64,000 bases of DNA from Leisingera methylohalidivorans DSM 14336. Its GTDB lineage: Bacteria > Pseudomonadota > Alphaproteobacteria > Rhodobacterales > Rhodobacteraceae. The stretch is from assembly GCF_000511355.1 (NCBI RefSeq), contig NC_023135.1:3958838-4022837 (forward strand), read 5' to 3'. A program made the translations under genes and the position numbers. Shown here one piece after another: positions 1-10,077 of the stretch. The notes beneath the pieces were generated by a model. The model was not told the origin of the DNA and made no database searches. It saw nothing but the letters and a program-made list of their open reading frames with translations. Within the stretch, counting starts at the first letter, position 1, and each line of letters opens with the position of its first letter.

Positions 1-1
1 A

Positions 2-118
2 GTGCAGATGTCTGCCGAAGGCTCCCTGTTCTCCCGGGACCAGATGAACCAGCTGATGGATCTGGCCGCCAAAGGCACCGCAGAACTCGCAGAGATGCAA
101 AAGGCTGCCTGCAAATGA
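2..118 (+). CDS. rph: Ribonuclease PH, C-terminal end only
   Basis: The window opens inside a gene; only its last 38 codons are present, ending in TGA. The peptide ([11 protein letters not shown]..., then [13 protein letters not shown]) matches the conserved C-terminus of RNase PH, the phosphorolytic exonuclease that trims tRNA 3' ends. The stop overlaps the rdgB start in an ATGA arrangement, and rph-rdgB-hemW is a familiar alphaproteobacterial operon, which supports the call. The catalytic part lies outside the window. Confidence 0.85.
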   Translation: MQMSAEGSLFSRDQMNQLMDLAAKGTAELAEMQKAACK

Positions 119-729
119 CCCGCAAACTGGAAGGCGGCAAGCTGCTTGTCGCCACCCACAACAAAGGCAAGCTGAAAGAGATCACCGAGATACTCGCCCC
201 CTATGGCGTTAGCGTTGCCGGCGCCGGCGAAATGAACCTGCCGGAGCCGGAAGAAACTGAGGACACCTTTGTCGGCAATGCCCGGATCAAGGCCCACGCA
301 GCTGCCAAGGCAACCGGCCTGCCAGCCCTGTCCGATGATTCCGGTATCACTATTGATGCGCTGAATGGTGCCCCGGGTGTCTATACCGCCGACTGGGCAG
401 AAACCCCTAATGGCCGTGATTTTCAGAGGGCGATGGCCCGCGCCAATGACGAGCTGAATGCCGTTGGCGCCGAAGCCCCCCGCACCGCCCAGTTCCGCTG
501 TACTCTGGTTATTGCGTGGCCTGACGGCCACGACGAAGTGTTCGAAGGCGTGATGCCCGGCCAACTGATATGGCCGATCCGCGGTGAGCATGGCTTTGGT
601 TATGACCCGATGTTCCAGCCAGACGGTTACGACATCACCTGCGCCGAAATGAACCCCGCAGAAAAAAACAAGATCAGCCACCGCGGTAAGGCGGTTGCCC
701 AGTTCGTCCAGGGCTGTTTCGGTGGATGA
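115..729 (+). CDS. rdgB: XTP/dITP diphosphatase (RdgB/HAM1 family)
   Basis: A 204-residue cytosolic house-cleaning pyrophosphatase that hydrolyses non-canonical purine triphosphates (dITP, XTP) to monophosphates, keeping deaminated purines out of DNA. The family N-terminal motif [11 protein letters not shown] is at about residues 13-23, the metal-binding SDDSGI at about 73-78, and the C-terminal SHRGKA motif near 188. Length is normal for the family. The start overlaps the rph stop by four bases (ATGA) and the end overlaps hemW, so the three genes are probably translationally coupled. Confidence 0.95.
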   Translation: MTRKLEGGKLLVATHNKGKLKEITEILAPYGVSVAGAGEMNLPEPEETEDTFVGNARIKAHAAAKATGLPALSDDSGITIDALNGAPGVYTADWAETPNGRDFQRAMARANDELNAVGAEAPRTAQFRCTLVIAWPDGHDEVFEGVMPGQLIWPIRGEHGFGYDPMFQPDGYDITCAEMNPAEKNKISHRGKAVAQFVQGCFGG

Positions 730-1876
730 TTGGCGCAATGCGGGCTTTGGTCTCTATGTGCATTGGCCCTTCTGCCAGGCCAAATGCCCTTATTGCGACT
801 TCAACAGTCATGTCTCCAAAAATATAGACCAAAACCTTTGGGTTAGGGCCTATCTGAATGAATTGGACAGACTGTCAGAGCAGCTTTCCGGCCGCGTCCT
901 CAACTCAATATTCTTTGGTGGCGGCACACCTTCGTTGATGCGGCCTGAAACCGTAGCTGCAGTCATTGAGAAAGCACGTGAAATCTGGCCCTTTGCCAAT
1001 GACATAGAAATCTCTCTTGAAGCAAATCCAGGCTCTGTCGAGGCTGGTCGCTTTGCCGGTTACAGGGATGCCGGGGTCAACAGGGTCTCGATGGGCATTC
1101 AGGCTCTGAATGACGAGGATCTGCACCGGCTGGGACGTATTCACAGTGTCTCCGAGGCCAAAGCCGCTTTCGACATCGCCCGCAATTGCTTTGACCGGGT
1201 CAGCTTCGATCTGATTTATGCCCGCCAGGGTCAGACACTGAAAGGCTGGGAAGCTGAACTGCGTGAAGCGCTCTCCATGGCTATTGACCACCTGTCGCTC
1301 TACCAGCTGACTATTGAGGACGGCACAGCTTTCGGTGACCGCTATGCCCGAGGCAAACTGCGTGGCTTGCCGCCTGACGACACCGCCGCGGATATGTACC
1401 AAGCGACCCAGGAAATCTGTGCGTCTTATGGTATGGGCGGTTATGAAGTTTCCAACCACGCCAAGCCAGGTTCGGAATCTCGTCACAATCTGATCTACTG
1501 GCGCTACGGCGACTATGCCGGGATCGGCCCCGGCGCCCATGGCCGTTTAACTTTGAACGGTTCCCGGTATGCCACGGAAACCCATCTGGCCCCAGGAGCC
1601 TGGCTGGAAGCGGTCAGGAACGGCAACGGAGAATCCCTTCGTGACCGTCTTTCCCCGGAAGAAGCTGCGGTGGAATACATTATGATGGGGATGCGCCTCT
1701 CTGAAGGTCTGGATATGGTGCGTTTCGCCGGACTTTCAGGCGCTGATCTTCCTGAGAACCGGTTAGCAGACCTTGTCCAGATGGGCATGGTAACTATCTC
1801 TGACCAGAGGCTTTGTACGACGGAACAGGGACGCGCCCTATTGAATGCGGTCCTCCGCGAACTGTTAATGGATTGA
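722..1876 (+). CDS. hemW: Radical SAM heme chaperone HemW
   Basis: HemW is an anaerobic-coproporphyrinogen-oxidase-like radical SAM protein now regarded as a heme chaperone that delivers heme to respiratory targets. The N-terminal cluster motif CQAKCPYC has the CxxxCxxC spacing (C18, C22, C25 from the chosen start), and the SAM-binding GGGTPS follows near residue 66. I chose the GTG at 722, giving 384 residues beginning [17 protein letters not shown], because family members begin just before this segment. An upstream in-frame TTG at 695 would add nine unconserved residues and deepen the overlap with rdgB. The overlap at 722 is 8 bp. Confidence 0.93.
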   Translation: MDDWRNAGFGLYVHWPFCQAKCPYCDFNSHVSKNIDQNLWVRAYLNELDRLSEQLSGRVLNSIFFGGGTPSLMRPETVAAVIEKAREIWPFANDIEISLEANPGSVEAGRFAGYRDAGVNRVSMGIQALNDEDLHRLGRIHSVSEAKAAFDIARNCFDRVSFDLIYARQGQTLKGWEAELREALSMAIDHLSLYQLTIEDGTAFGDRYARGKLRGLPPDDTAADMYQATQEICASYGMGGYEVSNHAKPGSESRHNLIYWRYGDYAGIGPGAHGRLTLNGSRYATETHLAPGAWLEAVRNGNGESLRDRLSPEEAAVEYIMMGMRLSEGLDMVRFAGLSGADLPENRLADLVQMGMVTISDQRLCTTEQGRALLNAVLRELLMD

Positions 1877-1880
1877 AGCA

Positions 1881-2234
1881 ATGCGTTTTATTTATGCCGG
1901 CCTTGGACTGTTCTGTGTTGCCTTGGCCGTCATAGGTATTGTTCTGCCCTTGCTGCCAACTGTTCCCTTCCTTCTCCTCGCTGCGTTCTTTTTTGCGAAC
2001 TCATCTGAGCGTCTGCATAACTGGATTGTAGATCACAATATTTTTGGCCCAATGATCCTTGATTGGCGCGACCGTGGCGCCATCCGATCAGGTGCAAAAA
2101 AGGCGGCAACCGTCTCGATTGCCTCCGTTTTCGGACTATCGCTGATGCTTGGTGTTCCCAGTCACATTTTGGGGATCCAAACCGTCGTCCTCTCTGCCGT
2201 TCTGCTGTTCATCTGGACTCGGCCTAGCGGCTGA
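1881..2234 (+). CDS. DUF454 (YbaN-type) inner-membrane protein
   Basis: A 117-residue hydrophobic protein with about three membrane segments (residues 1-40, around 70-90 and 95-112) and the family segment VLPLLPTVPFLLLAAFFFANSSERLH. That pattern identifies the DUF454/YbaN family, whose function is unknown. It starts four bases after the hemW stop, so it is probably co-transcribed. Its 3' end overlaps the convergent parB end by 11 bp. Confidence 0.85.
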   Translation: MRFIYAGLGLFCVALAVIGIVLPLLPTVPFLLLAAFFFANSSERLHNWIVDHNIFGPMILDWRDRGAIRSGAKKAATVSIASVFGLSLMLGVPSHILGIQTVVLSAVLLFIWTRPSG

Positions 2235-3117
2235 GCAAGTTGCACAGTTCGTCCAGCTGATCCAGGTTATCGTAACTGATTACTACAGCGCCGGCCTCGC
2301 CGCCAGGCTTGTGATCAATGGACACTTTCATTCTCAGTACAGCCGACAAATCCCCTTCAAGAGCCCGGGTATCTGCATCCTTTTCCGGCATCTTTTTCGG
2401 CTTTTTCCCAACGGAGGTCTGTGCACCTGCGGCATCTTTCTTGACCAGCGCTTCCGTTGCGCGAACCGACAGCCCTCCCTTGACAATCTTTGCAGCGAGA
2501 TCAGAAGCGTTGTCAGAAGTGATCAGCGCGCGAGCGTGTCCAGCCGACAACTTCCGTTCCTGCACCAGAATCTGAACATCTTCCGGCAGGTGCAGAAGGC
2601 GCACAAGATTTGCAATATGGCTACGGCTTTTACCAAGTGCTTCGGCCATCCGTTCTTGCGTATGGCCGAATTTCTCCATCAATTGCTTGTAGCTCTGCGC
2701 CTCTTCCAACGCATTCAGGTCCGCGCGTTGAATGTTTTCGATAATGGCCACTTCCATCATCTCAACATCTGAGTAATCCCGGATCAGGACAGGCACTTCA
2801 TGCAGTTGCGCAGCCTGAGATGCCCGCCACCGGCGTTCGCCGGCCACGATTTCGTACATTCCGCCCGGCCGCGGCCGCACTATCAGCGGCTGCAGAACGC
2901 CCTTTTCCTTGATCGACGCAGTCAGATCATCCAAATCTTCCTGCAGGAACTGACGACGCGGCTGGTTCGGGTTGGCAATGACATTTTCAATCGGAACCAG
3001 AACTTCCGCATTCCGCGGCGCCTCAGCCTGCGTGCTCACCGGCGCAGGGTTCACATCTGCCATCAACGCTGACAATCCCCGGCCGAGCCCGCGTGGTTTT
3101 GTTTTCTTGTCTGCCAT
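2224..3117 (-). CDS. parB: Chromosome-partitioning protein ParB
   Basis: ParB binds parS, spreads along flanking DNA as a CTP-dependent clamp and works with ParA to segregate replication origins. This 297-residue protein has the N-terminal [10 protein letters not shown] motif (11-20), the nucleotide-binding GERRWR box (93-98), a central helix-turn-helix with [19 protein letters not shown] at about 153-171, and a C-terminal dimerisation region. It lies 26 bp downstream of parA on the same strand. Two perfect parS sites are within 5 kb, at 4516-4531 and 6427-6442, so this is the chromosomal rather than a plasmid system. Confidence 0.97.
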   Translation of the reverse strand: MADKKTKPRGLGRGLSALMADVNPAPVSTQAEAPRNAEVLVPIENVIANPNQPRRQFLQEDLDDLTASIKEKGVLQPLIVRPRPGGMYEIVAGERRWRASQAAQLHEVPVLIRDYSDVEMMEVAIIENIQRADLNALEEAQSYKQLMEKFGHTQERMAEALGKSRSHIANLVRLLHLPEDVQILVQERKLSAGHARALITSDNASDLAAKIVKGGLSVRATEALVKKDAAGAQTSVGKKPKKMPEKDADTRALEGDLSAVLRMKVSIDHKPGGEAGAVVISYDNLDQLDELCNLLSR

Positions 3118-3143
3118 GATTGCCTCCGGTAGGTATTCTTCAT

Positions 3144-3953
3144 TTATGCCGCTATCTTGTGATGTTTATTCAGGATTTCTTCTGCCAATGCACGGTATGC
3201 CTGTGCGCCCAGAGAATTCGTGTCATAGTTCAGCACCGGCTGCGCGTAGGAAGGTGCCTCGCTCACCCGGACATTGCGCGGAATTTTTGTTTGAAACACC
3301 AGGTCACCCAGATTGTCCCGCGCGTCCTGTTCTACTTGCTGCGACAAATTATTGCGGCGATCAAACATGGTCAGGACAATCCCTTCGATCCGCAGGTTTG
3401 GATTAGCTGATTGCCGAACTTCCCTAATTGTCAGCATAAGCTGGGTCACCCCTTCCAGAGCAAAGAATTCGCTTTGCAACGGAATCAGAACCGAGTGCGC
3501 TGCCACCATTGCATTGACTGTCAGGAGGTTCAGAGAGGGTGGGCAATCAATCAGGACGTAGTCCCAATTATATTCGTCCATCGCAGTTTGGCGTAGAGCA
3601 TCGTGCAGCAGGAAACTGCGTTTTTCATTGGTAAAGAGTTCGATATCAGCCGAACTTAGATCGACAGTAGCCGGTATAATACACAGATCCTCAATCTCAG
3701 TTCTCTGAATGACGTCACTCAGCAATGAGTCTTCAACCAAAAGATCATAGGTAGTCAGATCCCGGTCAGACGGTTCAATACCCAGTCCGGTTGAGGCATT
3801 CCCTTGCGGATCCAAATCGACGACAAGAACGCGTAATCCGGTTTCCACCAACGCGGCCGCAAGGTTGATGGCTGTTGTTGTCTTGCCAACTCCGCCTTTC
3901 TGATTTGCCACCGCGATAATACGAGGCCCCTCGGGGCGGGAGTAATCAGACAC
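3144..3953 (-). CDS. parA: Chromosome-partitioning ATPase ParA
   Basis: A 269-residue deviant Walker-A ATPase that moves ParB-bound origins along the nucleoid. The motif KGGVGKTT is at residues 19-26, with the signature lysine at 19, and the Walker B segment VLIDCPPSLNLL lies near residue 135. The start is a GTG that overlaps the end of rsmG by 8 bp, giving the conserved alphaproteobacterial string mnmG-rsmG-parA-parB. Confidence 0.97.
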   Translation of the reverse strand: MSDYSRPEGPRIIAVANQKGGVGKTTTAINLAAALVETGLRVLVVDLDPQGNASTGLGIEPSDRDLTTYDLLVEDSLLSDVIQRTEIEDLCIIPATVDLSSADIELFTNEKRSFLLHDALRQTAMDEYNWDYVLIDCPPSLNLLTVNAMVAAHSVLIPLQSEFFALEGVTQLMLTIREVRQSANPNLRIEGIVLTMFDRRNNLSQQVEQDARDNLGDLVFQTKIPRNVRVSEAPSYAQPVLNYDTNSLGAQAYRALAEEILNKHHKIAA

Positions 3954-4563
3954 GTGTCACTTCCCTTACTTTCAGGATTACTGCTTCTTGTTCTGTCAGA
4001 CTTTTAACGGGTTCCGCATCGAACTGCCATTGCTGCCTCGCGTTATCCACTTCTTTTTTCCAGCTTTCACCCTTAGGGAACAACGCCACTCCTGTAGGTG
4101 AAAGATGGCGTTCTGAAAATCCCAGCAACGTTGATAAATCAGCCAGCGCCCGCGCAGAAAGAACGTCCGCTCTTTGAGGCTCAACCCGCTCAATTCTATC
4201 CGTTAAAATAGCCACTTTAGCATCGCATTCCCGTGCGGCAGTCCTAAGAAATGCCGATTTCCTCTGATCGCTTTCAATTAAGGTCACCCTCATGCCAGGT
4301 GCTTCATCTGCAGCAAGAAGAGCCACAATCAGTCCAGGGAAACCTCCTCCGCTACCGATATCAACCCAGTGCTCAACCGGATCAGTACACCGAAACACCT
4401 GTACAGAATCAACAATGTGACGCACCCATAGATCTTCCAAGCTGGACTTTGAAACCAGATTTATTTTTGGGTTCCACTTACGTATAACCTGTTCAAAAAC
4501 CTCAAGGCGTTGCAATGTTTCACGTGAAACATCAAACCTTTCCAGAAGCGCCGCGCAGTTCAC
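3946..4563 (-). CDS. rsmG: 16S rRNA (guanine-527-N7) methyltransferase RsmG
   Basis: RsmG (GidB) methylates N7 of G527 in 16S rRNA using SAM; loss gives low-level streptomycin resistance in other bacteria. The 205-residue protein carries the SAM-binding loop [12 protein letters not shown] near residues 68-79. The start is a GTG sharing a GTGA overlap with the mnmG stop. Codons 11-16 contain a perfect parS site read as DVSRET, so this part of the protein is constrained by chromosome segregation as well as by coding. Confidence 0.95.
   Translation of the reverse strand: MNCAALLERFDVSRETLQRLEVFEQVIRKWNPKINLVSKSSLEDLWVRHIVDSVQVFRCTDPVEHWVDIGSGGGFPGLIVALLAADEAPGMRVTLIESDQRKSAFLRTAARECDAKVAILTDRIERVEPQRADVLSARALADLSTLLGFSERHLSPTGVALFPKGESWKKEVDNARQQWQFDAEPVKSLTEQEAVILKVREVTRV
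4516..4531. promoter_or_regulatory. parS centromere site 1 (within rsmG)
   Basis: The perfect palindrome TGTTTCACGTGAAACA is identical to the consensus chromosomal parS sequence bound by ParB. It lies in the 5' coding part of rsmG, about 1.4 kb upstream of the parB start. parS sites inside coding sequence near parAB are usual. Confidence 0.95.
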
Positions 4564-6434
4564 GCGAATTTCCCTTTTCTCGGCAGGTCACGGCGCAAGC
4601 GTGCCAGAAGAAGCGCAAGCGCAGCCGGCGTCATGCCATCAATACGCGCAGCCTGTGCCAGGGTTTCAGGGCGGGACAGGGATAGCTTACTTTGCAATTC
4701 CTTGGATAGACCTTCAATTCCATTGAATGAAAAATCCTCAGGAAAGCGATAGCCCTCATCCCTCTTCATCGCTGTGACTTCCCGTTGTTGGCGTGCGATG
4801 TAATTGGCGTAGAGAGCATCCCGCTCTAGTTGACGGCGAACCTCATTCTCTACACCTTCCAAATCAGGCAGCAACGGAATAATGTCCTCAAAAGTGACAT
4901 CTGGAAATGCTAGAATATCAAAGCCGTTGCGACGGGTTCCATCTTGATTAATCCGTATACCAGCCGAGGATACCTGCTTTGGTGTGAACGTTTTCGATTT
5001 CAGAATATCCCGCCCTGTCGCCAAGCGTTCATTCTTTTCCAAGAACGCAATTCTCCGGTCCACTCCGGCACAGCCAAGTTCGATTGCTAAAGGCGTTAGC
5101 CTTTGATCCGCGTTATCTGCCCGCAAGGACAGCCGGAATTCTGCTCGCGACGTGAACATACGGTAGGGTTCAGTGACACCATTAGTAGTGAGATCGTCGA
5201 TCATCACGCCAATGTAGCTGTTTGAGCGGCCAAAAGTTACAGGGTCTTCCCCCTGAGCTCTGCGCGCTGCGTTCAAGCCGGCGACCATGCCTTGCGCAGC
5301 GGCCTCTTCATATCCGGTTGTGCCATTTATCTGGCCGGCAAGATACAATCCCGGCACGTCCTTCAGCGACAGATCCAGCTTCAGAACCCTGGGGTCTACA
5401 TAGTCATATTCAATTGCATAGCCTGGCTGAAGAATATCAGCCTTCTCAAGCCCCTTAATAGAGCGGACATACGCCTCCTGGACGTTCAGTGGTAAGCTCG
5501 TAGAGATACCATTCGGGTAGACCGTATGATCTGAAACGCCCTCCGGTTCCAAGAAGATCTGGTGCGAGTCCTTTTCGGAGAATCGAACGATTTTATCTTC
5601 TATTGACGGGCAGTAACGCGGCCCGACACCTTCAATGTGGCCGCCATACATTGCTGACCGGCCCAGGTTTTTTCGGATGATATCATGAGTCTGCGCGTTG
5701 GTATGTGTTATCCCGCAGGAAACTTGCTTGCTGCTCAACGCCTTAGACATAAATGAAAAGAATACCGGATCCTCGTCTCCGGGCTGTGTTTCCAGACCAT
5801 CCCAATCAATTGTGCGCCCGTCCAGCCGGGGCGGTGTCCCGGTCTTCAGCCGGCCTAAAGGCAGCTCAAAACTGTCCAGGCGTTCCGCTAGCTTTACAGA
5901 AGGCTTATCGCCAATCCGCCCTCCCGGCCTGGAAGCTTCACCGATATGTATGACCCCGCGCAGAAATGTTCCGGAGGTCAGAATGACTGCCTTGGCTGGA
6001 ACCTCACTGCCGTCGGCCAACATAACGCCAGAAACGGCTTCCCCCGACATGAGAAAGTCCGTCACCTCACCTTCCAGAATATCAAGGTTTGGTTGTGCCT
6101 CGGTTAGCCTCAGCATCTCCTGACGATAGATTGCTCGGTCAGATTGAGCTCTTGGCCCTTGGACCGCTGGCCCTTTTCGACGATTCAGGAGCCGGAATTG
6201 TATTCCTGCAAGGTCAGCAACATGCCCCATCACACCATCAAGGGCATCGATTTCCCGAACAAGGTGTCCCTTACCTAATCCGCCGATGGCAGGGTTGCAC
6301 GACATCACACCGATGCCGTTTCGATCCAGAGTAATCAGAACCGTATCTGCACCCATACGTGCCGCTGCGTGGGCCGCCTCAGTTCCGGCATGGCCGCCAC
6401 CTACAACAATCACATCATACTTGGGATGTTTCAC
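4560..6434 (-). CDS. mnmG: tRNA uridine-34 5-carboxymethylaminomethyl modification enzyme MnmG
   Basis: MnmG (GidA) is the FAD-dependent partner of MnmE; together they install the cmnm5 group at wobble U34 of certain tRNAs. The N-terminal dinucleotide-binding motif [12 protein letters not shown] is at residues 11-22, and the family motif [13 protein letters not shown] follows. I chose the GTG at 6434, giving 624 residues beginning [17 protein letters not shown] stands 8 bases upstream, and the upstream in-frame ATG at 6482 would lie inside mnmE. The start codon sits in the centre of parS site 2. It is 13 bp from the mnmE stop, so the genes are likely one operon. Confidence 0.95.
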   Translation of the reverse strand: MKHPKYDVIVVGGGHAGTEAAHAAARMGADTVLITLDRNGIGVMSCNPAIGGLGKGHLVREIDALDGVMGHVADLAGIQFRLLNRRKGPAVQGPRAQSDRAIYRQEMLRLTEAQPNLDILEGEVTDFLMSGEAVSGVMLADGSEVPAKAVILTSGTFLRGVIHIGEASRPGGRIGDKPSVKLAERLDSFELPLGRLKTGTPPRLDGRTIDWDGLETQPGDEDPVFFSFMSKALSSKQVSCGITHTNAQTHDIIRKNLGRSAMYGGHIEGVGPRYCPSIEDKIVRFSEKDSHQIFLEPEGVSDHTVYPNGISTSLPLNVQEAYVRSIKGLEKADILQPGYAIEYDYVDPRVLKLDLSLKDVPGLYLAGQINGTTGYEEAAAQGMVAGLNAARRAQGEDPVTFGRSNSYIGVMIDDLTTNGVTEPYRMFTSRAEFRLSLRADNADQRLTPLAIELGCAGVDRRIAFLEKNERLATGRDILKSKTFTPKQVSSAGIRINQDGTRRNGFDILAFPDVTFEDIIPLLPDLEGVENEVRRQLERDALYANYIARQQREVTAMKRDEGYRFPEDFSFNGIEGLSKELQSKLSLSRPETLAQAARIDGMTPAALALLLARLRRDLPRKGKFA

Positions 6435-6442
6435 GTGAAACA
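6427..6442. promoter_or_regulatory. parS centromere site 2 (across the mnmG start)
   Basis: A second perfect TGTTTCACGTGAAACA palindrome straddles the preferred mnmG start codon, in the junction between mnmE and mnmG. ParB bound here would cover the mnmG translation-initiation region and the DNA immediately upstream. It is 1.9 kb from site 1 and about 3.2 kb from the candidate origin. Confidence 0.95.
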
Positions 6443-6447
6443 CTCCT

Positions 6448-7734
6448 TCACTTCCCCAGGCAGAAGCTCGAGAAAATCTCATCTAGGAGATTCTCCACTC
6501 CGATCCGGCCCACTAGCGTTTCCAGCGCCCGTATGGCCGAGCGCATCTCCTCGGCGGCGATATCATAAAATCCAGAGCCGCGCGATAGAATATCCTGTGC
6601 TTCGTTTAAACTTGCCAAAGCAGATAACATCGCATCCCGGTGCCGAGCGCGCGTAGCAATGCCGGCTTGAGCCGAGCGATTTTGCAGAATCATCGAGATG
6701 TGTTCGACAAGTCTGTCTATACCCTGCCCGGATTTTCCTGAGATTGCATTCACCGCATCGCCGCGAAGGTCCGCCTTTGGTCGAAGACGGACATCTCCAT
6801 TCTCCATCGGGACATCAAGAATGTCAGTATCTTCCGCCAAGAAGACACGTAAATCTGCATCTTCCGCGCGTTTCCGTGCTAAAGCGATACCAATGCCTTC
6901 GACGTGGTCGTCGGTATCCCGCAAACCCGCAGTATCCAGCAAAGTCACTGGCAGGCCCGCCAGATCCATCCGCACTTCGATAACATCCCGGGTGGTGCCG
7001 GCAAATTCAGACGTAATGGCTGCCTCGCGGCCGGCCAGCGCATTCAATAGTGTTGATTTTCCGACATTCGGAGCCCCAATGATGGCCACTTCGAACCCGC
7101 TACGGATCCGTTCCGCAATTTTCACTCCATCTGTCTCTCTTACAAGGCCGGCTTGAACTTCGGCCAATAGAGCGGAAACTTCCGGAGTTACATCTACTGG
7201 GACTTCTTCATCAGCGAAATCAATCGTTACTTCAATCAAGGATGCCGCACGGATTAAACTTGCGCGCCAGGATTCAGCCAACTTCCCCAATCCGCCGGCA
7301 AGAATTACCTGGGCCTGCTTGCGTTGCGCTTCGGTTTCCGCGTCAATTAAATCCGCGAGCCCTTCAACCTGAGCCAAGTCCAGGTTGCCGTTTTCCAAGG
7401 CGCGACGGGTAAATTCACCTGGCTCAGCCATCCGCAAACCGGTGATGCCACCCAGGGTTTCAAGCACGGCTGAAACAACAGCTGTGCTTCCATGTACTTG
7501 AAACTCAATAGTATTTTCACCTGTGAAGCTTTTGGGAGCCGTAAAGCTCAGCACCAATGCCTCATCAAGGCGCTCTCCTGATTGGTCTTGCAGGATTCGC
7601 AGGCTTTTGCCCCGCGCCGGCAACACTCCGCCGCAAAGTTGCGCGCCGGCTTCATGCGCCAAAGGCCCCGAGACGCGGACTACCGCGACCCCGGCCTTCC
7701 CTTGTGCGGAAGCCAGCGCAAAGATCGTGTCCAT
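6448..7734 (-). CDS. mnmE: tRNA modification GTPase MnmE
   Basis: MnmE (TrmE) is the potassium-activated GTPase that works with MnmG on wobble uridine. This 428-residue protein has the N-terminal folate-binding domain (MDTIFALAS..., [15 protein letters not shown]), a central G domain with the P-loop GAPNVGKST near residue 220 and the DTAGLRDT switch, and the family's C-terminal Cys motif CLGK at the very end. The gene ends 13 bp before mnmG and starts 31 bp after the rho stop. Confidence 0.96.
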   Translation of the reverse strand: MDTIFALASAQGKAGVAVVRVSGPLAHEAGAQLCGGVLPARGKSLRILQDQSGERLDEALVLSFTAPKSFTGENTIEFQVHGSTAVVSAVLETLGGITGLRMAEPGEFTRRALENGNLDLAQVEGLADLIDAETEAQRKQAQVILAGGLGKLAESWRASLIRAASLIEVTIDFADEEVPVDVTPEVSALLAEVQAGLVRETDGVKIAERIRSGFEVAIIGAPNVGKSTLLNALAGREAAITSEFAGTTRDVIEVRMDLAGLPVTLLDTAGLRDTDDHVEGIGIALARKRAEDADLRVFLAEDTDILDVPMENGDVRLRPKADLRGDAVNAISGKSGQGIDRLVEHISMILQNRSAQAGIATRARHRDAMLSALASLNEAQDILSRGSGFYDIAAEEMRSAIRALETLVGRIGVENLLDEIFSSFCLGK

Positions 7735-7765
7735 GGGATGGCCCTTCTTTTCCAGACCGTCCTGA

Positions 7766-9037
7766 TTAGGTGTTCATCGAATCGAAGAACTCGGTGTTCG
7801 ACTTCGTCTGCTTTAGCTTAGACAGCAGGAACTCAATCGCATCAGTTGTACCCATCGGATTCAAAATCCGGCGCAGCACAAAAGTCTTGGCAAGATCAAC
7901 CTTGTCGATCAGCAAATCCTCTTTGCGGGTGCCGGATTTGAGTATGTCGATGGCTGGGAACACCCGCTTATCTGCAATTTTGCGGTCCAGTACGATTTCC
8001 GAGTTACCGGTACCTTTGAACTCTTCAAAGATCACTTCGTCCATACGCGAGCCGGTATCGATCAGCGCCGTGGCAATGATGGTCAGCGAACCGCCCTCTT
8101 CGATGTTCCGAGCTGCTCCAAAGAACCTCTTGGGCCGCTGCAAGGCGTTTGCGTCAACACCCCCGGTCAGAACTTTGCCCGACGATGGCACTACGGTGTT
8201 AAAGGCCCTACCAAGTCTTGTAATGGAGTCCAGAAGAATCACAACATCTCGTTTATGCTCAACCAGCCGCTTGGCCTTTTCAATGACCATTTCCGAGACT
8301 GCGACGTGGCGTGTCGCCGGCTCGTCAAAGGTAGAAGAGACAACCTCGCCCTTCACTGAACGCTGCATGTCAGTCACTTCTTCCGGGCGTTCATCGATCA
8401 GCAGAACGATCAGATAGCACTCAGGATGGTTCTTTTCGATGGAGTGCGCGATGTTCTGCAGGATTACCGTCTTACCTGTACGTGGCGGTGCAACGATCAG
8501 AGACCGCTGGCCTTTGCCGATCGGCGCCACCAGGTCAATCACCCGCGCCGAGCGGTCTTTGATGGTGGGGTCCTCGACTTCCATCTTCAACCGTTCATCA
8601 GGATAGAGCGGTGTGAGGTTGTCAAACGCGATCTTATGGCGGGCCTTCTCCGGCTCTTCAAAATTGATCAAGGTGACATTGGTCAGCGCGAAGTAGCGTT
8701 CGGTCTCCAGCGGAGCCTTGATCTGGCCGTCAACAGTATCGCCAGTCCGCAGGGAATACTGACGGATCATGTCGGGCGAGACATAGATATCGTCTGGACC
8801 CGGCAAATAGTTAGCTTCAGGCGAACGCAGGAATCCAAAACCGTCCTGCAACACTTCAAGCACGCCGTCGCCGCTGATGTCCCAGCCCTCATCCGCACGT
8901 TCACGCAGGATCTGAAACATCATCTCGCCCTTGCGCATGGTCGAGGCGTTTTCGATCTCCAGCTCTTCGGCCATTGCCAGCAGAGATTTAGGACTTTTAG
9001 CCTGGAGATCGGACAGATTCAGGGATTGCACGGTCAT
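7766..9037 (-). CDS. rho: Transcription termination factor Rho
   Basis: A 423-residue hexameric RNA helicase that terminates transcription at C-rich, unstructured RNA. An N-terminal helical domain ([21 protein letters not shown]) is followed by the cold-shock-like RNA-binding fold ([16 protein letters not shown]), and the ATPase core has the P-loop APPRTGKT at about residues 180-187 and the DSITRLGRA segment. Length is typical. It is the first gene of the leftward string rho-mnmE-mnmG-rsmG-parA-parB. Confidence 0.97.
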   Translation of the reverse strand: MTVQSLNLSDLQAKSPKSLLAMAEELEIENASTMRKGEMMFQILRERADEGWDISGDGVLEVLQDGFGFLRSPEANYLPGPDDIYVSPDMIRQYSLRTGDTVDGQIKAPLETERYFALTNVTLINFEEPEKARHKIAFDNLTPLYPDERLKMEVEDPTIKDRSARVIDLVAPIGKGQRSLIVAPPRTGKTVILQNIAHSIEKNHPECYLIVLLIDERPEEVTDMQRSVKGEVVSSTFDEPATRHVAVSEMVIEKAKRLVEHKRDVVILLDSITRLGRAFNTVVPSSGKVLTGGVDANALQRPKRFFGAARNIEEGGSLTIIATALIDTGSRMDEVIFEEFKGTGNSEIVLDRKIADKRVFPAIDILKSGTRKEDLLIDKVDLAKTFVLRRILNPMGTTDAIEFLLSKLKQTKSNTEFFDSMNT

Positions 9038-9211
9038 ATAGATACGGCCTCTACTCCCCCGCTCATCCAGGGGTTGGTCACACGACAGGATTGGAAAACA
9101 CGGTGGCCCGGACGGACCCGTTGGGTGCCATACATAGGGACTCGTTTCAGATGAGTCAAACGCCGGCTGCAGTCGTTCCGGGCCTGCAAGGCCCCTTTCT
9201 GCGCCTCTGCG

Positions 9212-9667
9212 CTAGAACTTGAAGATCACCGAGACGACAATCACCACCATCAGAACGGTTGGCACTTCGTTCATCAACCGGAACTGCCGGCCTGACAGTT
9301 TGTTCCCGCCAGTGGAAAAGTCGCGAAATCGGAACACCAGCCAATGATGGAACCACGTCATGGCGATTACTGACACGCCCTTAGTCCAGGGCCAGACAGA
9401 ACTCCAGTCTACGACCCCCGGCGTCAGCACAATGAATATTCCAGCGGCCCACGACACATACATTGCAGGGCGCATGATAACCCGGAGGAGCTTATCTTCC
9501 ATTTGCAGAAAGATCGGAACTGTATCCTGAACCTTCTCTGCTTGTTCCACGTGATACACGAACAGACGGGGAAGATAGAAAAGCCCTGCCATCCAGCTGA
9601 GTACAGCCATGATGTGCAGTGATTTGGCATACGGGTAGAGTGTGAACATCAGGTCACTCGGGTCCAT
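9212..9667 (-). CDS. hemJ: Protoporphyrinogen IX oxidase HemJ
   Basis: HemJ is the membrane-bound enzyme that oxidises protoporphyrinogen IX to protoporphyrin IX in bacteria lacking HemG and HemY-type oxidases. The 151-residue protein has four hydrophobic helices and the family segment LHIMAVLSWMAGLFYLPRLF followed by VYHVEQ. I chose the ATG at 9667 (MDPSDLMFTLYPY), which has GGGGAG upstream. A longer reading to 9775 would add 36 unconserved residues and run into the AT-rich origin region. It is separated from rho by 174 bp of unremarkable DNA. Confidence 0.9.
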   Translation of the reverse strand: MDPSDLMFTLYPYAKSLHIMAVLSWMAGLFYLPRLFVYHVEQAEKVQDTVPIFLQMEDKLLRVIMRPAMYVSWAAGIFIVLTPGVVDWSSVWPWTKGVSVIAMTWFHHWLVFRFRDFSTGGNKLSGRQFRLMNEVPTVLMVVIVVSVIFKF

Positions 9668-10077
9668 AGGCAAGTCTCCCCGGTCAGATCTGATCACCCT
9701 AATAATTAAAGATATATTAGAAGGATGATGTTTTTGTAGTGTGCATGGATTCCGGTGGATAAGTGAATCCTCCATCGCTTATCCCCAGCAGGGATAAGAT
9801 TCCAGACTGGACGGGAAAGAAGCCATAAGATTCTTCTTAAGGCCCTAGAAATAAGGTGCGTTAACGCCGCGTATCACCATTCCTGCTTGGGGATAAGAGG
9901 GGGATGAACCGGGGAGAGCCGGCATATCCACTAAAGCAAAGTTATCCTGACCCACAAAGGGCGACTCAGCGAACTGAATCCCGGGATGAGCGTCAACCCC
10001 GTGAGTCTTTACTTAACCGCGGAAAACCATACAAAACGTTCTGAAACCATTTACTTCTTTCCCACGGGGTTTTCCAC
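9668..10077. other. Candidate chromosomal replication origin (oriC)
   Basis: This 410-bp gap separates leftward hemJ-rho from rightward maf-aroE-coaE-dnaQ. It contains DnaA-box-like 9-mers that differ from TTATCCACA at one position: TTATCCACC (9754-9762, minus), TTATCCCCA (9779-9787, plus), TTATCCCCA (9888-9896, minus) and TTTTCCACA (10070-10078, plus, running into the maf start). A weaker TTATCCTGA is at 9942-9950. An AT-rich stretch at 9700-9720, preceded by two GATC sites, could be the unwinding element. Genes diverge on both sides, and parAB with two parS sites are 3-7 kb away, as near known alphaproteobacterial origins. The assignment is inference from these signs. Confidence 0.7.

Noticed and set aside
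695..721. Upstream TTG start for HemW
   Set aside because: It would add nine unconserved residues entirely inside rdgB; GTG 722 sits just before the conserved N-terminus.
9668..9775. N-terminal extension of HemJ
   Set aside because: The added residues are not family-like, run through the AT-rich origin stretch, and the ATG at 9667 has a good ribosome-binding site.
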